NCBI GenBank assembly: GCA_030651815.1
Contig: JAUSBW010000241.1
Location: forward strand, 1 to 48,025
Source of the DNA: Methanoregula sp.
Lineage (GTDB): Archaea > Halobacteriota > Methanomicrobia > Methanomicrobiales > Methanospirillaceae
Length of the DNA stretch: 48,025 bases
Reading direction: 5' to 3'
Shown here: piece after piece, positions 7,186 to 16,987 of the stretch
Numbering within the stretch: the first letter of the stretch is position 1
Layout of the letters: each line of letters opens with the position of its first letter
The notes under the pieces: generated by a model
Told to the model about the DNA's origin: nothing
What the model saw: only the letters and a program-made list of their open reading frames with translations
Databases searched by the model: none
Translations under genes and position numbers: made by a program

Positions 7186-9139
7186 GCAGATGAGCCACCT
7201 GTTTATTACGGGATCCAAAAATCAAATGGAGCCGGTTATTCAGGAATTATACCGCCAGAATGTATTCCATATCGAAGAATTCGTAGAACAGACAATGGAG
7301 GGGTATGAAGGTGTAAAGATAGGAACGCCTCTTCCCGGTGCCAGCGAGGCAGCCTCAAAGTTGATCAGGATCCGCTCTATTGAGAACACCTTCGGTGTTA
7401 AATTGGAGGATGTTATGCCCCAGAAGATGGTACCGGTCCAGCAACTCAGGGAAACCATTGATACAAAACTTTCTGCGATTGTAAGTGAAGTGGAACAGAT
7501 TCAGGCAAAAAAATCAACATGTGAAGATGCGGTAAAAGATCTTGAACAGAAGATCAACGAACTCAAACCGTTTGCCGCGATTCCTCTTCCTCTTGAGATG
7601 TACAGCGGCTATCAGAACATTGCTGTATTTACCGGCAGAGTTTCAAAAAGTCCTGATTTGATTGTTCCGAATGAGACCTATTTTTCACACGCAAAGGAAG
7701 GGAATTTCATTGCAGTTTTTGCACCTGCTGAGCATAGTGGAAAGGTACAGCTGAGTCTGCTCCAGGCAAACTTTGCTGCAGTTCCGGTTCCAAAAGGTGA
7801 GGGGGTGCCACAGGATCTTCTGAACCTTTACACAGAGCAGGTTTCAGCTCACAAAAAGGAGGTTGTTCTGATAAAGGAACACCTTGAAGCGATGAAAAAG
7901 GAGCAGATCGAATTCCTTGCAGCCAGTGAAGAACTGATGAACGCCGACGTTGACAAGGCCGAAGCCCCGCTCAGGTTTGCGATGACCAGTGAGGCATTTC
8001 TCGCAGAAGGGTGGGTTCCTGCAGACCGTGTTGACGTTTTAAGTGATGCGCTTGTCAAAGTGACCGGCGGGAAAATCCTTGTCACCGTGTTACCTATTGA
8101 CTTCGAACACGACAGCGTCCCCGTCGAGTATAACAACCCGTCGTTTTCAAAACCCTCGCAGGTGCTTATGGATGTCTACTCCCGGCCCACGTACACGGAA
8201 GTCGATCCGACCCTGATGATCTCGATCGTCTTTCCGCTGTTCTTCGGAATGATTGTCGGGGATGTCGGGTACGGGCTGATATTCCTTGCTATGTCCTTGG
8301 GGCTCCGGAAGTACCTGAAAGGCGAGGCTGGAGAGCAGTTGCTTACAGTTCTCCGGAATGCCAGCATATCGAGTATCTTCTTTGGTATCGTTTACAGCGA
8401 ATTTCTCGGATTCGCAATTCCCGGATGGAACCCCGTCCTGTACTCCCGGCACCTCATGACTGAGGCCGGGGGACACGGTCCGAACATCCCCGAACTGATG
8501 GTCCTGTCTATCTGGATTGGTATATTGCATATCACGCTGGGCAGGCTGCTCGGCATGTACAACCATGCAAAACAGGATCACGGCCACCACCGCACCCTGG
8601 CAGTCATGGCCAATTTCGGATGGCTTGCCGTGATGTGGGGTATTATCCTTGCAATCTGGTCGAGCGCCGTAATCCCGCTGATGCCCAACCTTACCGGGCT
8701 TCCGGTCGTCGTGTCCGTCCTGAACGTAGGGCACATCATTGGAGGAGTTCTCATCCTTGTGGGTATCATCCTCATTGCACGGGAATCCATCCTCGAAGTG
8801 ATCGAGTTGCCCACGATCGTTTCCCACGTGCTCTCATACGCGCGTCTCGTAGCGGTCGGCCTCTCAGGGGTCGCTATCGCAATGGTCGTGAACTATATGT
8901 CGATTGAGATGTTTATCAGCCCGGCGCTGGAGAACTTCACGATCATGAGTATTGTGATGATCCTCGTCGGTCTGGGAATATTCCTCTTTGGACATACCCT
9001 TAATATCGCACTGACTCTCCTGGGTGGCGGGCTCCACTCAATTCGTTTGCACTATGTTGAATTCTTCACCAAGTTCTACAAAGGTGGAGGCAAGAAGTAC
9101 ATCCCCTTCGGGATGAAACGCAGATTTACGGAGGATTAA
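7172..9139 (+). CDS. atpI: A-type ATP synthase membrane subunit I (a-subunit homolog)
   Basis: A 655-residue stator subunit carrying the ion half-channels. Residues 1-~345 form the cytoplasmic arm with coiled coil (EVEQIQAKKSTCEDAVKDLEQKI and a second at 220-250). From ~348 there are seven to eight membrane helices, including IVFPLFFGMIVGDVGYGLIF and the conserved SYARLVAVG segment, whose Arg (~558) corresponds to the essential Arg facing the rotor carboxylate. The start codon ATG 7172 lies inside atpH with AAGGAG upstream. Length is normal for the family. Confidence 0.93.
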   Translation: MLKPRQMSHLFITGSKNQMEPVIQELYRQNVFHIEEFVEQTMEGYEGVKIGTPLPGASEAASKLIRIRSIENTFGVKLEDVMPQKMVPVQQLRETIDTKLSAIVSEVEQIQAKKSTCEDAVKDLEQKINELKPFAAIPLPLEMYSGYQNIAVFTGRVSKSPDLIVPNETYFSHAKEGNFIAVFAPAEHSGKVQLSLLQANFAAVPVPKGEGVPQDLLNLYTEQVSAHKKEVVLIKEHLEAMKKEQIEFLAASEELMNADVDKAEAPLRFAMTSEAFLAEGWVPADRVDVLSDALVKVTGGKILVTVLPIDFEHDSVPVEYNNPSFSKPSQVLMDVYSRPTYTEVDPTLMISIVFPLFFGMIVGDVGYGLIFLAMSLGLRKYLKGEAGEQLLTVLRNASISSIFFGIVYSEFLGFAIPGWNPVLYSRHLMTEAGGHGPNIPELMVLSIWIGILHITLGRLLGMYNHAKQDHGHHRTLAVMANFGWLAVMWGIILAIWSSAVIPLMPNLTGLPVVVSVLNVGHIIGGVLILVGIILIARESILEVIELPTIVSHVLSYARLVAVGLSGVAIAMVVNYMSIEMFISPALENFTIMSIVMILVGLGIFLFGHTLNIALTLLGGGLHSIRLHYVEFFTKFYKGGGKKYIPFGMKRRFTED

Positions 9140-9142
9140 ATT

Positions 9143-9406
9143 ATGGCAGCAGAATTAGTAGTAGCAACAACAGATCTCGCAATGATTCAGGCACAGCAGG
9201 CTGGAATGAAGGCAATCGGTGCAGGTCTCGCCGTCGGTCTCACCGGGATCGGTACCGGTATCGCCGAGATGGGTATCGGAGCAGCAGCAGTTGGTGCAAT
9301 CGCCGAGGACAAGGACTTCTTCGGTCTTGGCCTGCTTTTCACCGTTATCCCGGAAACCATCGTCATTTTTGGTCTTGTCGTTGGTCTCCTGCTGTTGTTC
9401 TTATAA
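9143..9406 (+). CDS. atpK: A-type ATP synthase proteolipid c-ring subunit K
   Basis: An 87-residue two-helix hairpin. Helix 1 (about 21-50) is the small-residue-rich GAGLAVGLTGIGTGIAEMGIG segment; helix 2 (about 60-87) contains VIPETIVIFG with the ion-binding Glu71. It is the simple one-hairpin form, as in Methanosarcina, not the duplicated or triplicated versions of some methanogens. A GGAGG site is 9 nt upstream of the ATG. Whether the ring uses H+ or Na+ cannot be settled by eye; helix 1 has no obvious Gln/Glu pair at the position usual in strict Na+ rings. Confidence 0.92.
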   Translation: MAAELVVATTDLAMIQAQQAGMKAIGAGLAVGLTGIGTGIAEMGIGAAAVGAIAEDKDFFGLGLLFTVIPETIVIFGLVVGLLLLFL

Positions 9407-9419
9407 AACGGAGAGAACA

Positions 9420-9998
9420 ATGGGACTGGAAGCAGTAGTAGAAGAAATCAGGGCAAAAGGCAGATCCGAAGCGGAGAAGATCCGGTCAGAGTCGCAGGCA
9501 GAGTCTGACCAGATCGTGGCTGCCGCAACCAAGCGGTCCGAAGCGATCAAACTTGCAGCAGATGAGGATGTCAAAAAGCAGGCAGCACACCTGATAAGCC
9601 AGGATGTATCTGCTGCAAACCTCCTTGTCAAGCGTGAGTTCCTCAACACCCAGAAGGCGCTTCTCGACCAGGTGTACGAAGCCACCCGCAAAGATATCGC
9701 TGCACTCCCTGAAAGCTTCCATCGTGAAGCCATCAAGAAACTCCTCACCAAGGCTAAAAAGGAGATCCCCTCCGGGAAGATCTACTGCAATGCCCGGGAT
9801 GTCGTCACTGTAAAGGCCGTCCTCTCAGAGCACGCAGAGTTCTCTAAATTCACGGTCGGGGAACCCGTCGGTATCGACGGGGGTATCCTTATCGAAAGTG
9901 AGGGGGGGGCGTTGCAGATTGATTACAGCTACCGTACATTCCTTGCGAAGGTTTGGGAATCCGGGTTGAAGGATGCATCAGACATCCTGTTTGGATAA
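9420..9998 (+). CDS. atpE: A-type ATP synthase peripheral stalk subunit E
   Basis: 192 residues. The N-terminal half is a long charged helix (VEEIRAKGRSEAEKIRSESQAESDQ), the partner of subunit H in the peripheral stalk; the C-terminal half is the globular head that contacts the A/B hexamer (YCNARDVVTVKAVL, GIDGGILIESEGGALQIDYSYRT). I place the start at ATG 9420, eight bases after a GGAGAG site and 13 bp after the atpK stop; a longer in-frame reading into atpK is not supported because its extra residues do not fit the family. Confidence 0.92.
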   Translation: MGLEAVVEEIRAKGRSEAEKIRSESQAESDQIVAAATKRSEAIKLAADEDVKKQAAHLISQDVSAANLLVKREFLNTQKALLDQVYEATRKDIAALPESFHREAIKKLLTKAKKEIPSGKIYCNARDVVTVKAVLSEHAEFSKFTVGEPVGIDGGILIESEGGALQIDYSYRTFLAKVWESGLKDASDILFG

Positions 9999-10010
9999 GG
10001 GGGACCACGT

Positions 10011-11060
10011 ATGGGTGTGAATATTTCAGCACCGTATATCTACGTGTGTACCAGGATGCGAATGAGGAAGGCAAAACTCCTCCCTAGAGAGGAGTACCAG
10101 CGGATGCTCAACATGAGCGTCTCTGAGATCACCCGCATCATTGGAGAAACTGAATACAAACAGGAGATCGACGAGCTCGGAACTATCTTCAAAGGAATCG
10201 ACTTAATCGAAGTCGCCTTAAGCTGGAACCTGGCAAAGGAGTACCAGAAAATCCAGGAGATCACTCCCGGGAACTTAAAGCAGTTCACGCAGGTGTACCT
10301 CCGCCGCTGGGATATCCAGAATGTCCTGACGATCCTCCGCGGTAAGATGCAGGGCGAAAAGCCCGGCAAGATTAAGGAGATCCTTATTCCTGCCGGCAGT
10401 CTTGACAAGGTTATTCTGGACCGGATGCTATCAGAGGAGAGTTCGGACCGGATCATCGAAATGCTCAAGACCCACCGGATGTACCCGGTTCTTGCCCGTG
10501 AATATCCTGCGGCAAAGGAAAGCGGATCGTTCTCCCATATGGAAAACGAGCTCTACAAGCACCTCTATGCCAACATCATAGCGGGTGCAAAAGCCAGTGT
10601 AAAAGGCGGGGCATCGTTCCTTGCCTACATCCAGCTCGATATTGACATTAAGAATGTCAAGACCCTTTTTCGGCTCCGTGAGGATGATCTTGAGGAAGAT
10701 GCCCGCGATATGTTTATCCCTGGTGGTAGTCTTTCCCTCCTGAACTTTACCAGCCTGAACAATATCAAGGACCTCAATGAATTCATTGACATGATCAGGG
10801 CAAACATCCGCAACGATACCCTGCATTCTCTCCTTGATGAACTGAAGGGAAATAAAAGCTCCCATGATATCGAGGCACGCCTTACCCGTGTGCAGCTGGA
10901 GCAGATGGAGAAGATGTCCAAGAGAAACCCGTTTTCCATCCACCCGATCCTCGTGTATCTCGAGAAGAAGAAGTACGAAGTCTTCAACCTGCGTGCGATT
11001 GCCCGCGGCAAAGAATCCAGGCTTCCGGCAGACAAAATAATGAAGTACCTGGTGATCTGA
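10011..11060 (+). CDS. atpC: A-type ATP synthase subunit C
   Basis: A 349-residue subunit C (V-ATPase d homolog), the funnel that joins the central shaft to the c-ring. The all-helical pattern with three repeated units is visible, including YICTRMRxRKAKLL-type N terminus (here YVCTRMRMRKAKLLPREEYQRML), a central LRRWDIQNVLTILRGK and its counterpart YIQLDIDIKNVKTLFRL, and a C-terminal ILVYLEKKKYEVFNLRAIARGKE. Length matches the family. A GGGGGA site lies 7-12 nt before ATG 10011. Confidence 0.93.
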   Translation: MGVNISAPYIYVCTRMRMRKAKLLPREEYQRMLNMSVSEITRIIGETEYKQEIDELGTIFKGIDLIEVALSWNLAKEYQKIQEITPGNLKQFTQVYLRRWDIQNVLTILRGKMQGEKPGKIKEILIPAGSLDKVILDRMLSEESSDRIIEMLKTHRMYPVLAREYPAAKESGSFSHMENELYKHLYANIIAGAKASVKGGASFLAYIQLDIDIKNVKTLFRLREDDLEEDARDMFIPGGSLSLLNFTSLNNIKDLNEFIDMIRANIRNDTLHSLLDELKGNKSSHDIEARLTRVQLEQMEKMSKRNPFSIHPILVYLEKKKYEVFNLRAIARGKESRLPADKIMKYLVI

Positions 11061-11363
11061 ATGGAGATTGCAGTAATCGGCAACAGTGAGTTCATTCTCG
11101 GGTTTCGTCTTGCAGGCATCCGTAAAACGTATGCCGCAGAGAACGACGAAAAACGCAATGAATATATCACCAGCGTGCTGCAGGATGGGCAGGTCGGCAT
11201 TCTCGTCCTCAACAGCAGCGACATGGAAAAAGTACCCCGCAGGCTTCGCGAGACTCTGGAAAATTCCGTAAAGCCGACCGTGATCGCCATTGGTGCTGAG
11301 GAAGGGGGATTGTCCATGAGAGAGAGAATCAAGAGATCGGTGGGTGTTGATCTGTGGAAGTAA
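11061..11363 (+). CDS. atpF: A-type ATP synthase subunit F
   Basis: A 100-residue Rossmann-like small subunit of the central shaft, bound to subunit D. Typical features are the N-terminal strand and glycine loop [19 protein letters not shown] and the [19 protein letters not shown]-type C terminus. It starts right after the atpC stop (TGA-ATG) and overlaps the GTG start of atpA by 10 bp, so translation is tightly coupled. Confidence 0.93.
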   Translation: MEIAVIGNSEFILGFRLAGIRKTYAAENDEKRNEYITSVLQDGQVGILVLNSSDMEKVPRRLRETLENSVKPTVIAIGAEEGGLSMRERIKRSVGVDLWK

Positions 11364-13120
11364 AAACCAAACATGCAAAGGAACAGAAACAAGGGGTTCT
11401 GAAAAGAATCGCCGGCCCTGTCGTGACGGCAGTCAACCTTGACGCCCACATGTACGATGTGGTGAAGGTCGGCAAAGAAGAGCTGATGGGAGAAGTCATC
11501 AAGATCCAAGGTGACAATATCATCATCCAGGTGTACGAAGATACCTCCGGCATCAGGCCCGGCGAACCGGTCTCAAACACCGGGCTTTCGCTTGCAGTTG
11601 AACTCGGTCCGGGCCTGCTGACCAGTATCTATGATGGTATCCAGCGCCCCCTTTCCGTACTTGTGGACAAGATGGGCAACTTCATCGAGCGTGGTGTAAC
11701 TGCGCCCGGTCTTTCCCACGAGAAGAAATGGACATTCAAGCCACTGGTAAAATCCGGTGACAAGATCGAGGCCGGCGCAATCCTTGGCGAAGTGCAGGAG
11801 ACCAATATTGTCCATAAGGTCATGCTGCCCCCGAAAGAAAAACCGGGTGTTGTCAAGACTATCAAGAGCGGTGACTATACCGTTGACGAGATCATCTGTA
11901 TTCTCGAAGACGGGCGCGAGTACCCGATGATCCAGCGCTGGCCGGTCCGTATCCCCCGCCCCGTGAAAGAGAAGATGAACCCGACGATTCCGCTGATCAC
12001 CGGTCAGCGTATTCTCGATGGGCTCTTCCCGATCGCAAAAGGCGGTACCGCAGCAATTCCCGGACCATTCGGAAGCGGCAAGACGGTTACCCAGCAGCAG
12101 CTGGCCAAGTGGTCGGATGCCGAGATCGTAGTCTACATTGGCTGTGGTGAACGCGGCAACGAGATGACTGAAGTGCTCACCGAGTTCCCGCACCTGGAAG
12201 ACCCCAAGACGGGAAAACCGTTAATGGAGCGGACGGTGCTCATTGCAAACACCTCAAACATGCCGGTCGCAGCCCGTGAAGCATCGGTATACACCGGTAT
12301 CACCATTGCGGAATACTACCGGGATATGGGATACGATGTCTCCTTAATGGCAGACTCAACTTCCCGCTGGGCAGAAGCCATGCGTGAGATCTCATCCCGT
12401 TTAGAAGAGATGCCCGGTGAAGAAGGCTACCCGGCATACCTTGCAGCACGGCTGTCTGAGTTCTACGAACGTGCCGGGCTTGTCAGAACCTTAAACGGTG
12501 CCCGTGGCTCAGTTACGGTCATTGGTGCAGTCTCCCCACCGGGCGGAGATTTCTCAGAGCCGGTCACCCAGAACACCCTGCGTATCGTGAAGGTCTTCTG
12601 GGCGCTTGATGCCAAGCTCTCCCAGCGCCGGCACTTCCCGGCCATCAACTGGCTAAACTCCTACTCGCTCTACTTAGAGAGCCTCCATGACTACTATGAC
12701 AAGGAAGTGTCTCCCGACTGGAACAAGATCCGGTCATGGGCCATGGAAGTCTTACAGAAAGAAGCCGAGTTACAGGAAATTGTCCAGCTGGTCGGTTCCG
12801 ATGCTCTCCCCGAATCAGAACAGGTGACTATCGAAGTTGCCCGTATGATCCGTGAGATCTTCCTCCAGCAGAATGCGTACGATGCGGTCGACACATTCTG
12901 TGACATGAAGAAACAGTACGACCTGATGAAGGCGATCAAACTCTTTGCCGATCTCGCGTACTCGGCACAGATCGCTGGTGTCAGCCCGACCCAGATCAAC
13001 ACGGTCAAGGCAAAGAACGAACTGCCCCAGATCAAGTTCATCAAGGACTACAAATCCGATCTGGCAAAGATCGAGAAGCAGATGGATGAGGAATTCAATT
13101 CACTGAGGTCGGCAGCATGA
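11354..13120 (+). CDS. atpA: A-type ATP synthase catalytic subunit A
   Basis: 588 residues, the catalytic subunit of the A1 hexamer. The archaeal P-loop GPFGSGKT lies at 237-244, preceded by the long non-homologous region typical of A subunits (about 110-190, with [12 protein letters not shown]). Further landmarks: [13 protein letters not shown], the catalytic-site segment [18 protein letters not shown] and the [19 protein letters not shown] loop. The likely start is GTG 11354 within the end of atpF; no in-frame ATG fits before the conserved [10 protein letters not shown] strand. The stop overlaps atpB by 4 bp. Confidence 0.96.
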   Translation: MEVKTKHAKEQKQGVLKRIAGPVVTAVNLDAHMYDVVKVGKEELMGEVIKIQGDNIIIQVYEDTSGIRPGEPVSNTGLSLAVELGPGLLTSIYDGIQRPLSVLVDKMGNFIERGVTAPGLSHEKKWTFKPLVKSGDKIEAGAILGEVQETNIVHKVMLPPKEKPGVVKTIKSGDYTVDEIICILEDGREYPMIQRWPVRIPRPVKEKMNPTIPLITGQRILDGLFPIAKGGTAAIPGPFGSGKTVTQQQLAKWSDAEIVVYIGCGERGNEMTEVLTEFPHLEDPKTGKPLMERTVLIANTSNMPVAAREASVYTGITIAEYYRDMGYDVSLMADSTSRWAEAMREISSRLEEMPGEEGYPAYLAARLSEFYERAGLVRTLNGARGSVTVIGAVSPPGGDFSEPVTQNTLRIVKVFWALDAKLSQRRHFPAINWLNSYSLYLESLHDYYDKEVSPDWNKIRSWAMEVLQKEAELQEIVQLVGSDALPESEQVTIEVARMIREIFLQQNAYDAVDTFCDMKKQYDLMKAIKLFADLAYSAQIAGVSPTQINTVKAKNELPQIKFIKDYKSDLAKIEKQMDEEFNSLRSAA

Positions 13121-14505
13121 AGGAATACAGAACGATCAACAAGATTGCCGGTCCACTCGTCTTTGTGGAGAAGACCGAACCGATTGCGTACGGGGAACTC
13201 GTCAATATCATCCTATCCGATGGTTCAACCAAGCGCGGGCAGGTACTTGATACCAGCGATGAGCTGGTCGTTGTCCAGATCTTTGAATCCACAGCAGGTA
13301 TCGGCAGGGACAGTGGCGTCCGCTTCACTGGAGAAACCATCAAGATGCCCGTGGGAAAAGATATGCTCGGCAGGATCCTGTCGGGTGGCGGTAAGCCGAT
13401 CGACGGCGGTCCGGAGATTGTGCCGGAGAAGCGCCTCGATATTACCGGTGCAGCTATCAACCCGTATGCACGGTCAAACCCGTCGGATTTCATCCAGACC
13501 GGTATCTCGACCATTGACGGTACCAACACTCTTGTCCGTGGCCAGAAGCTCCCGATCTTCTCGGGTGCAGGTCTACCGCACAACAAAGTTGCTCTGCAGA
13601 TCGCACGCCAGGCAAAAGTGCCCGGTTCAACCGAAAGTTTTGCCGTAGTGTTCGCTGCAATGGGTATCACCAAGGAAGAGGCCAACCATTTCATGCAGGA
13701 CTTCGAACGCACCGGCGCTCTTGAACGTGCAGTGGTGTTCTTAAACCTTGCAGATGACCCGGCAGTCGAGCGTATCATCACGCCGCGTCTTGCCCTGACA
13801 ACCGCAGAGTACTTGGCTTTCGAGCTGGGTATGCACGTGCTTGTCATCCTGACGGATATGACCAACTATTGTGAAGCGCTGCGTCAGATTGGTGCCGCCC
13901 GTGAAGAAGTGCCCGGACGCCGTGGCTACCCGGGATACATGTACACGGATCTCGCCTGTCTCTATGAACGGGCCGGTATCATTAAGGGGCTGAAAGGCTC
14001 GGTTACACAGATCCCGATCTTAACCATGCCCGGTGACGATATCACCCACCCGATTCCTGACCTGACCGGTTACATTACCGAAGGGCAGATCGTGGTCAAC
14101 CGGGATCTCCACCGCAAAGGTATCTACCCGCCCATCAACGTGCTGCCATCGCTATCCCGTCTGATGAATCTCGGTATCGGGAAGGGAAAAACCCGCGAGG
14201 ACCACAAGAAGGTCTCCGACCAGATGTACGCCGGGTACGCAGAGGGTAACGATCTCAGGGGCCTTGTCGCCATCGTTGGTAAGGATGCCCTTTCCGAACG
14301 TGACCGGCTGCTCTTAGAGTTTGCCGATCTCTTCGAGAACCGGTTTGTCCGCCAGGGATTAGACGAGGACCGGACGATTGAGGATACCTTAAATCTCGGC
14401 TGGGATTTACTCTCGACATTACCGGTTGAACAGCTGACCCGTATCGATCGCGATACCATCAACAAGTACCACCCGAAGTTCCGCACTGGTGCAAAGAAGG
14501 AGTAA
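13117..14505 (+). CDS. atpB: A-type ATP synthase regulatory subunit B
   Basis: 462 residues, the non-catalytic nucleotide-binding subunit alternating with A in the hexamer. It starts [21 protein letters not shown], and in place of a Walker A it has the family's SGAGLPHNK loop. Other hallmarks are [39 protein letters not shown] and the [11 protein letters not shown] segment. The ATG lies inside the atpA stop region (ATGA overlap). Eight bases separate its stop from atpD. Confidence 0.96.
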   Translation: MKEYRTINKIAGPLVFVEKTEPIAYGELVNIILSDGSTKRGQVLDTSDELVVVQIFESTAGIGRDSGVRFTGETIKMPVGKDMLGRILSGGGKPIDGGPEIVPEKRLDITGAAINPYARSNPSDFIQTGISTIDGTNTLVRGQKLPIFSGAGLPHNKVALQIARQAKVPGSTESFAVVFAAMGITKEEANHFMQDFERTGALERAVVFLNLADDPAVERIITPRLALTTAEYLAFELGMHVLVILTDMTNYCEALRQIGAAREEVPGRRGYPGYMYTDLACLYERAGIIKGLKGSVTQIPILTMPGDDITHPIPDLTGYITEGQIVVNRDLHRKGIYPPINVLPSLSRLMNLGIGKGKTREDHKKVSDQMYAGYAEGNDLRGLVAIVGKDALSERDRLLLEFADLFENRFVRQGLDEDRTIEDTLNLGWDLLSTLPVEQLTRIDRDTINKYHPKFRTGAKKE

Positions 14506-14513
14506 GAAGTACA

Positions 14514-15143
14514 ATGGCCCTGCGCGATATCAAGCCAACCCGTTCCGAACTGATCAACTTAAAGCGGAAGATCCAGCTCTCGGAACGTGGCTATAAGATC
14601 CTTAAAATGAAGCGCGATGGACTGATCCTTGAATTTTTCAAGATCTTAAAAAATGCAAAGGACACCCGGGGCGACCTCCTCAGTAAGTACGCAACAGCGG
14701 TCGAGATGATGGCTGTGGCAAACACTGTTGAAGGTGCAATCGGTGTGAAATCCGCTGCCTTCTCGGTCAAAGAAGTACCCCAAATCACCTTGAAAAGCAA
14801 GAACATCATGGGCGTGGTCGTCCCGCAGATCGAATCATCCAAGGTCAAAAAGAGTCTTGTCGATCGCGGTTATGGGGTGCTTGGCACCTCTACTGTGATT
14901 GATGAAACTGCATCAGCGTTTGAAGATCTCGTAGAATCGATCATCGAGAGTGCCGAGATCGAGACCACGATGAAGCGCCTGCTCGATGAGATTGAAAAGA
15001 CCAAACGCCGTGTCAATGCACTGGAGTACAAGGTTATACCGGAACTTACCGCAGCACGGGACTTTATCAAGATGCGTCTCGATGAGATGGAAAGAGAAGA
15101 ACTCTTCCGGATGAAAAAGATCAAATCCCGGAACACCGCATAA
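14514..15143 (+). CDS. atpD: A-type ATP synthase central shaft subunit D
   Basis: A 209-residue coiled-coil rotor shaft subunit (gamma analog). N-terminal helix DIKPTRSELINLKRKIQLSERGYKILKMKRDGLI and the long C-terminal helix RRVNALEYKVIPELTAARDFIKMRLDEMEREE are characteristic. An AAGGAG site is 12 nt upstream of ATG 14514. It closes the operon H-I-K-E-C-F-A-B-D; no subunit G is separately visible, as expected for methanogens where H has that role. Confidence 0.95.
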   Translation: MALRDIKPTRSELINLKRKIQLSERGYKILKMKRDGLILEFFKILKNAKDTRGDLLSKYATAVEMMAVANTVEGAIGVKSAAFSVKEVPQITLKSKNIMGVVVPQIESSKVKKSLVDRGYGVLGTSTVIDETASAFEDLVESIIESAEIETTMKRLLDEIEKTKRRVNALEYKVIPELTAARDFIKMRLDEMEREELFRMKKIKSRNTA

Positions 15144-15160
15144 TTTTTCATGAGGTATTG

Positions 15161-16375
15161 ATGCCGATTGGAACCATCAGGGAACTGGGGTGTGAGGGAA
15201 AGACCGTGCTCCTCCGGCTCGATCTCAATTCCCCGATAGACCCCACTTCCAATCTTATTCTTGATGACAAACGTTTCCGGGAACACCTTCCCACGATTCG
15301 TGCCCTTTCTGGCAGCCGTGTCGTGATCGTCACGCACCAGAGCAGACCCGGCAAGAAAGATTTCACTTCTTTAGAAGCCCATGCCGAAAAACTTGAATAC
15401 CTGCTCGGAAAACCGGTCACCTTTGTTGACAGCATTTTCGGGCGGCATGCCCGGGAAGCCGTACACGCGATGAAGAGCGGTGAGGTGGTGATGCTGGAAA
15501 ATGTCAGGTTCAATGCAGAGGAGAACCTGACCTTAAAACCCGAAGAAGCCAAAAAGACACATCTGGTAAAGAAGCTGGCCGCAATGGCGGATGTCTTTGT
15601 CAATGATGCATTCGGTACTGCACACCGTTCGCAACCCACGGTTGTAGGCCTTCCTCTGGTCATGCGTTCAGCGGGGGGACTTCTTATGGAAAAGGAAGTC
15701 TCCACCCTTTCAAAAGTATTCTCCGGAGCCCCCCGTCCGGTCTGCATGGTGCTTGGCGGCACCAAGGTGGATGATTCCATTGATGTAGCCCGGCATGTGC
15801 TCGACAATGGGATTGCCGATCAGGTCATCGTCATTGGGGTGGTGGCCAATGTCTTTTTAATCGCTGCTGGTTACGATATCGGCAAACCCTCCACGCAGCT
15901 GATCGCCCAGCTCAAATACCAGCCGGAGATCGAGAAGGCCAAAGAGATTCTTCTCCGTTATCGCGACCGGGTTGTGATGCCAGAATCTGTTGCTGTCCGG
16001 CAGGATAACCGCCGGGTCGAGTATGCGATAGATAAGATACCGGACGATACACCCGTATTAGATCTCGGCATGGACGCAGTTGCAACCCTCGTCCAGGCGA
16101 TTAAAAAGGCAGGGACCGTGGTATTCAACGGGCCGGCCGGTGTCTTTGAAGATGCGGACTTTGCCACCGGTACCTATGAACTGCTGAGGGCAGCTTCCAA
16201 TGTTGAATTCTCTGTAGTAGGCGGGGGACACACCGCAGTGGTGATTGAAAAACTCGGTATCGAGAAGGACTTCACCCATATCTCAACCGGTGGCGGGGCA
16301 TGTATCGAATTCCTTACCGGAAAAAAGCTTCCTGCAGTTGATGCACTGGAGCAGTCAAAACAGATTTTCGGATAA
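15161..16375 (+). CDS. pgk: Phosphoglycerate kinase
   Basis: A 404-residue cytoplasmic kinase, 3-phosphoglycerate + ATP to 1,3-bisphosphoglycerate + ADP, used in gluconeogenesis and glycolysis. Motifs: LLRLDLNSPID at the N terminus (substrate site), VTHQSRPGKKD, EEAKKTHLVKKLAAMADVFVNDAFGTAHRSQPT, the hinge region MVLGGTKVDDS, FNGPAGVFE and HISTGGGACIEFLTGKKLP. GGGHT replaces the bacterial GGGDS. The start is ATG 15161 with GAGGT 5-9 nt upstream; a TTG directly before it is less likely. Only 17 bp separate it from atpD, so it is probably read through from the ATP synthase operon. Confidence 0.95.
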   Translation: MPIGTIRELGCEGKTVLLRLDLNSPIDPTSNLILDDKRFREHLPTIRALSGSRVVIVTHQSRPGKKDFTSLEAHAEKLEYLLGKPVTFVDSIFGRHAREAVHAMKSGEVVMLENVRFNAEENLTLKPEEAKKTHLVKKLAAMADVFVNDAFGTAHRSQPTVVGLPLVMRSAGGLLMEKEVSTLSKVFSGAPRPVCMVLGGTKVDDSIDVARHVLDNGIADQVIVIGVVANVFLIAAGYDIGKPSTQLIAQLKYQPEIEKAKEILLRYRDRVVMPESVAVRQDNRRVEYAIDKIPDDTPVLDLGMDAVATLVQAIKKAGTVVFNGPAGVFEDADFATGTYELLRAASNVEFSVVGGGHTAVVIEKLGIEKDFTHISTGGGACIEFLTGKKLPAVDALEQSKQIFG

Positions 16376-16463
16376 TTCATTTTTACGGCATGTGCCCGTT
16401 GAGATCTGTTACAGGTTGTTTAAATTACTTTATTACGACAAGTACGTTATTCACAGGTGATTG

Positions 16464-16943
16464 ATGCAGATCCGTGTCATAACCGTTGGTAAGATCAAGG
16501 AAAAATATCTGCAGGACGGCATAGCAGAATACGAGAAACGTCTGCGTCCGTACATGAAACTGCAGATTGTTGAAATCGCTGAAGAAAAGCGGCCGGCATC
16601 TGCCACCCCCTCCGTTGAAAGAATTGCCTTGGAGAAGGAAAGTGAACGCATCCTTGCTGCGGTCCCGGAAGGCTCATTTCTCATCGCTCTTGATGTCAAA
16701 GGGCTCAGCTGGTCGAGCGAGGAGCTGGCCGCATCATTCCGGGAATGGGAACTTTCCGGGCAGAACCAGCTGGCGTTTGTGATCGGTGGGGACCTTGGTC
16801 TCTCCCCGGCCGTCATTGCCCGGAGCGACTTGCGGCTCTCGCTCTCAAAAATGACCTTCACCCATCCGATGGCCAGGCTGCTTCTCGTGGAGCAGGTGTA
16901 CCGGGCATTCCGGATCATCAGGGGCGAGCCGTACCACAAATAG
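16464..16943 (+). CDS. rlmH: RlmH-type 23S rRNA methyltransferase (SPOUT)
   Basis: 159 residues. RlmH methylates pseudouridine 1915 of 23S rRNA (E. coli numbering) in helix 69 of assembled ribosomes. The trefoil-knot SAM-binding signature is visible: VGKIKEKYLQDGIAEYEKRL at the N terminus, FLIALDVKG, QLAFVIGGDLGLSPAV, LRLSLSKMTFTHPMARLLLVEQVYRAFRIIRGEPYHK at the C terminus. It starts at ATG 16464 with AGGTGA 2-7 nt upstream of the TTG-ATG pair. A TTTAAATTA box at 16418-16428 could be its own promoter. The gene is common in bacteria but patchy in archaea. Confidence 0.92.
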   Translation: MQIRVITVGKIKEKYLQDGIAEYEKRLRPYMKLQIVEIAEEKRPASATPSVERIALEKESERILAAVPEGSFLIALDVKGLSWSSEELAASFREWELSGQNQLAFVIGGDLGLSPAVIARSDLRLSLSKMTFTHPMARLLLVEQVYRAFRIIRGEPYHK

Positions 16944-16987
16944 CCCGTCCCGGAAGTTTGTTCATTCCGGTACACTGAAGTATTACA

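Noticed and set aside
8147-8827. Long minus-strand frame (226 codons) inside atpI
   Set aside because: Shadow of atpI; product is rich in His/Asp/Pro with no family signature.
10431-11378. Two long minus-strand frames opposite atpC and atpF
   Set aside because: Antisense shadows; the plus strand has well-conserved ATP synthase subunits with correct spacing.
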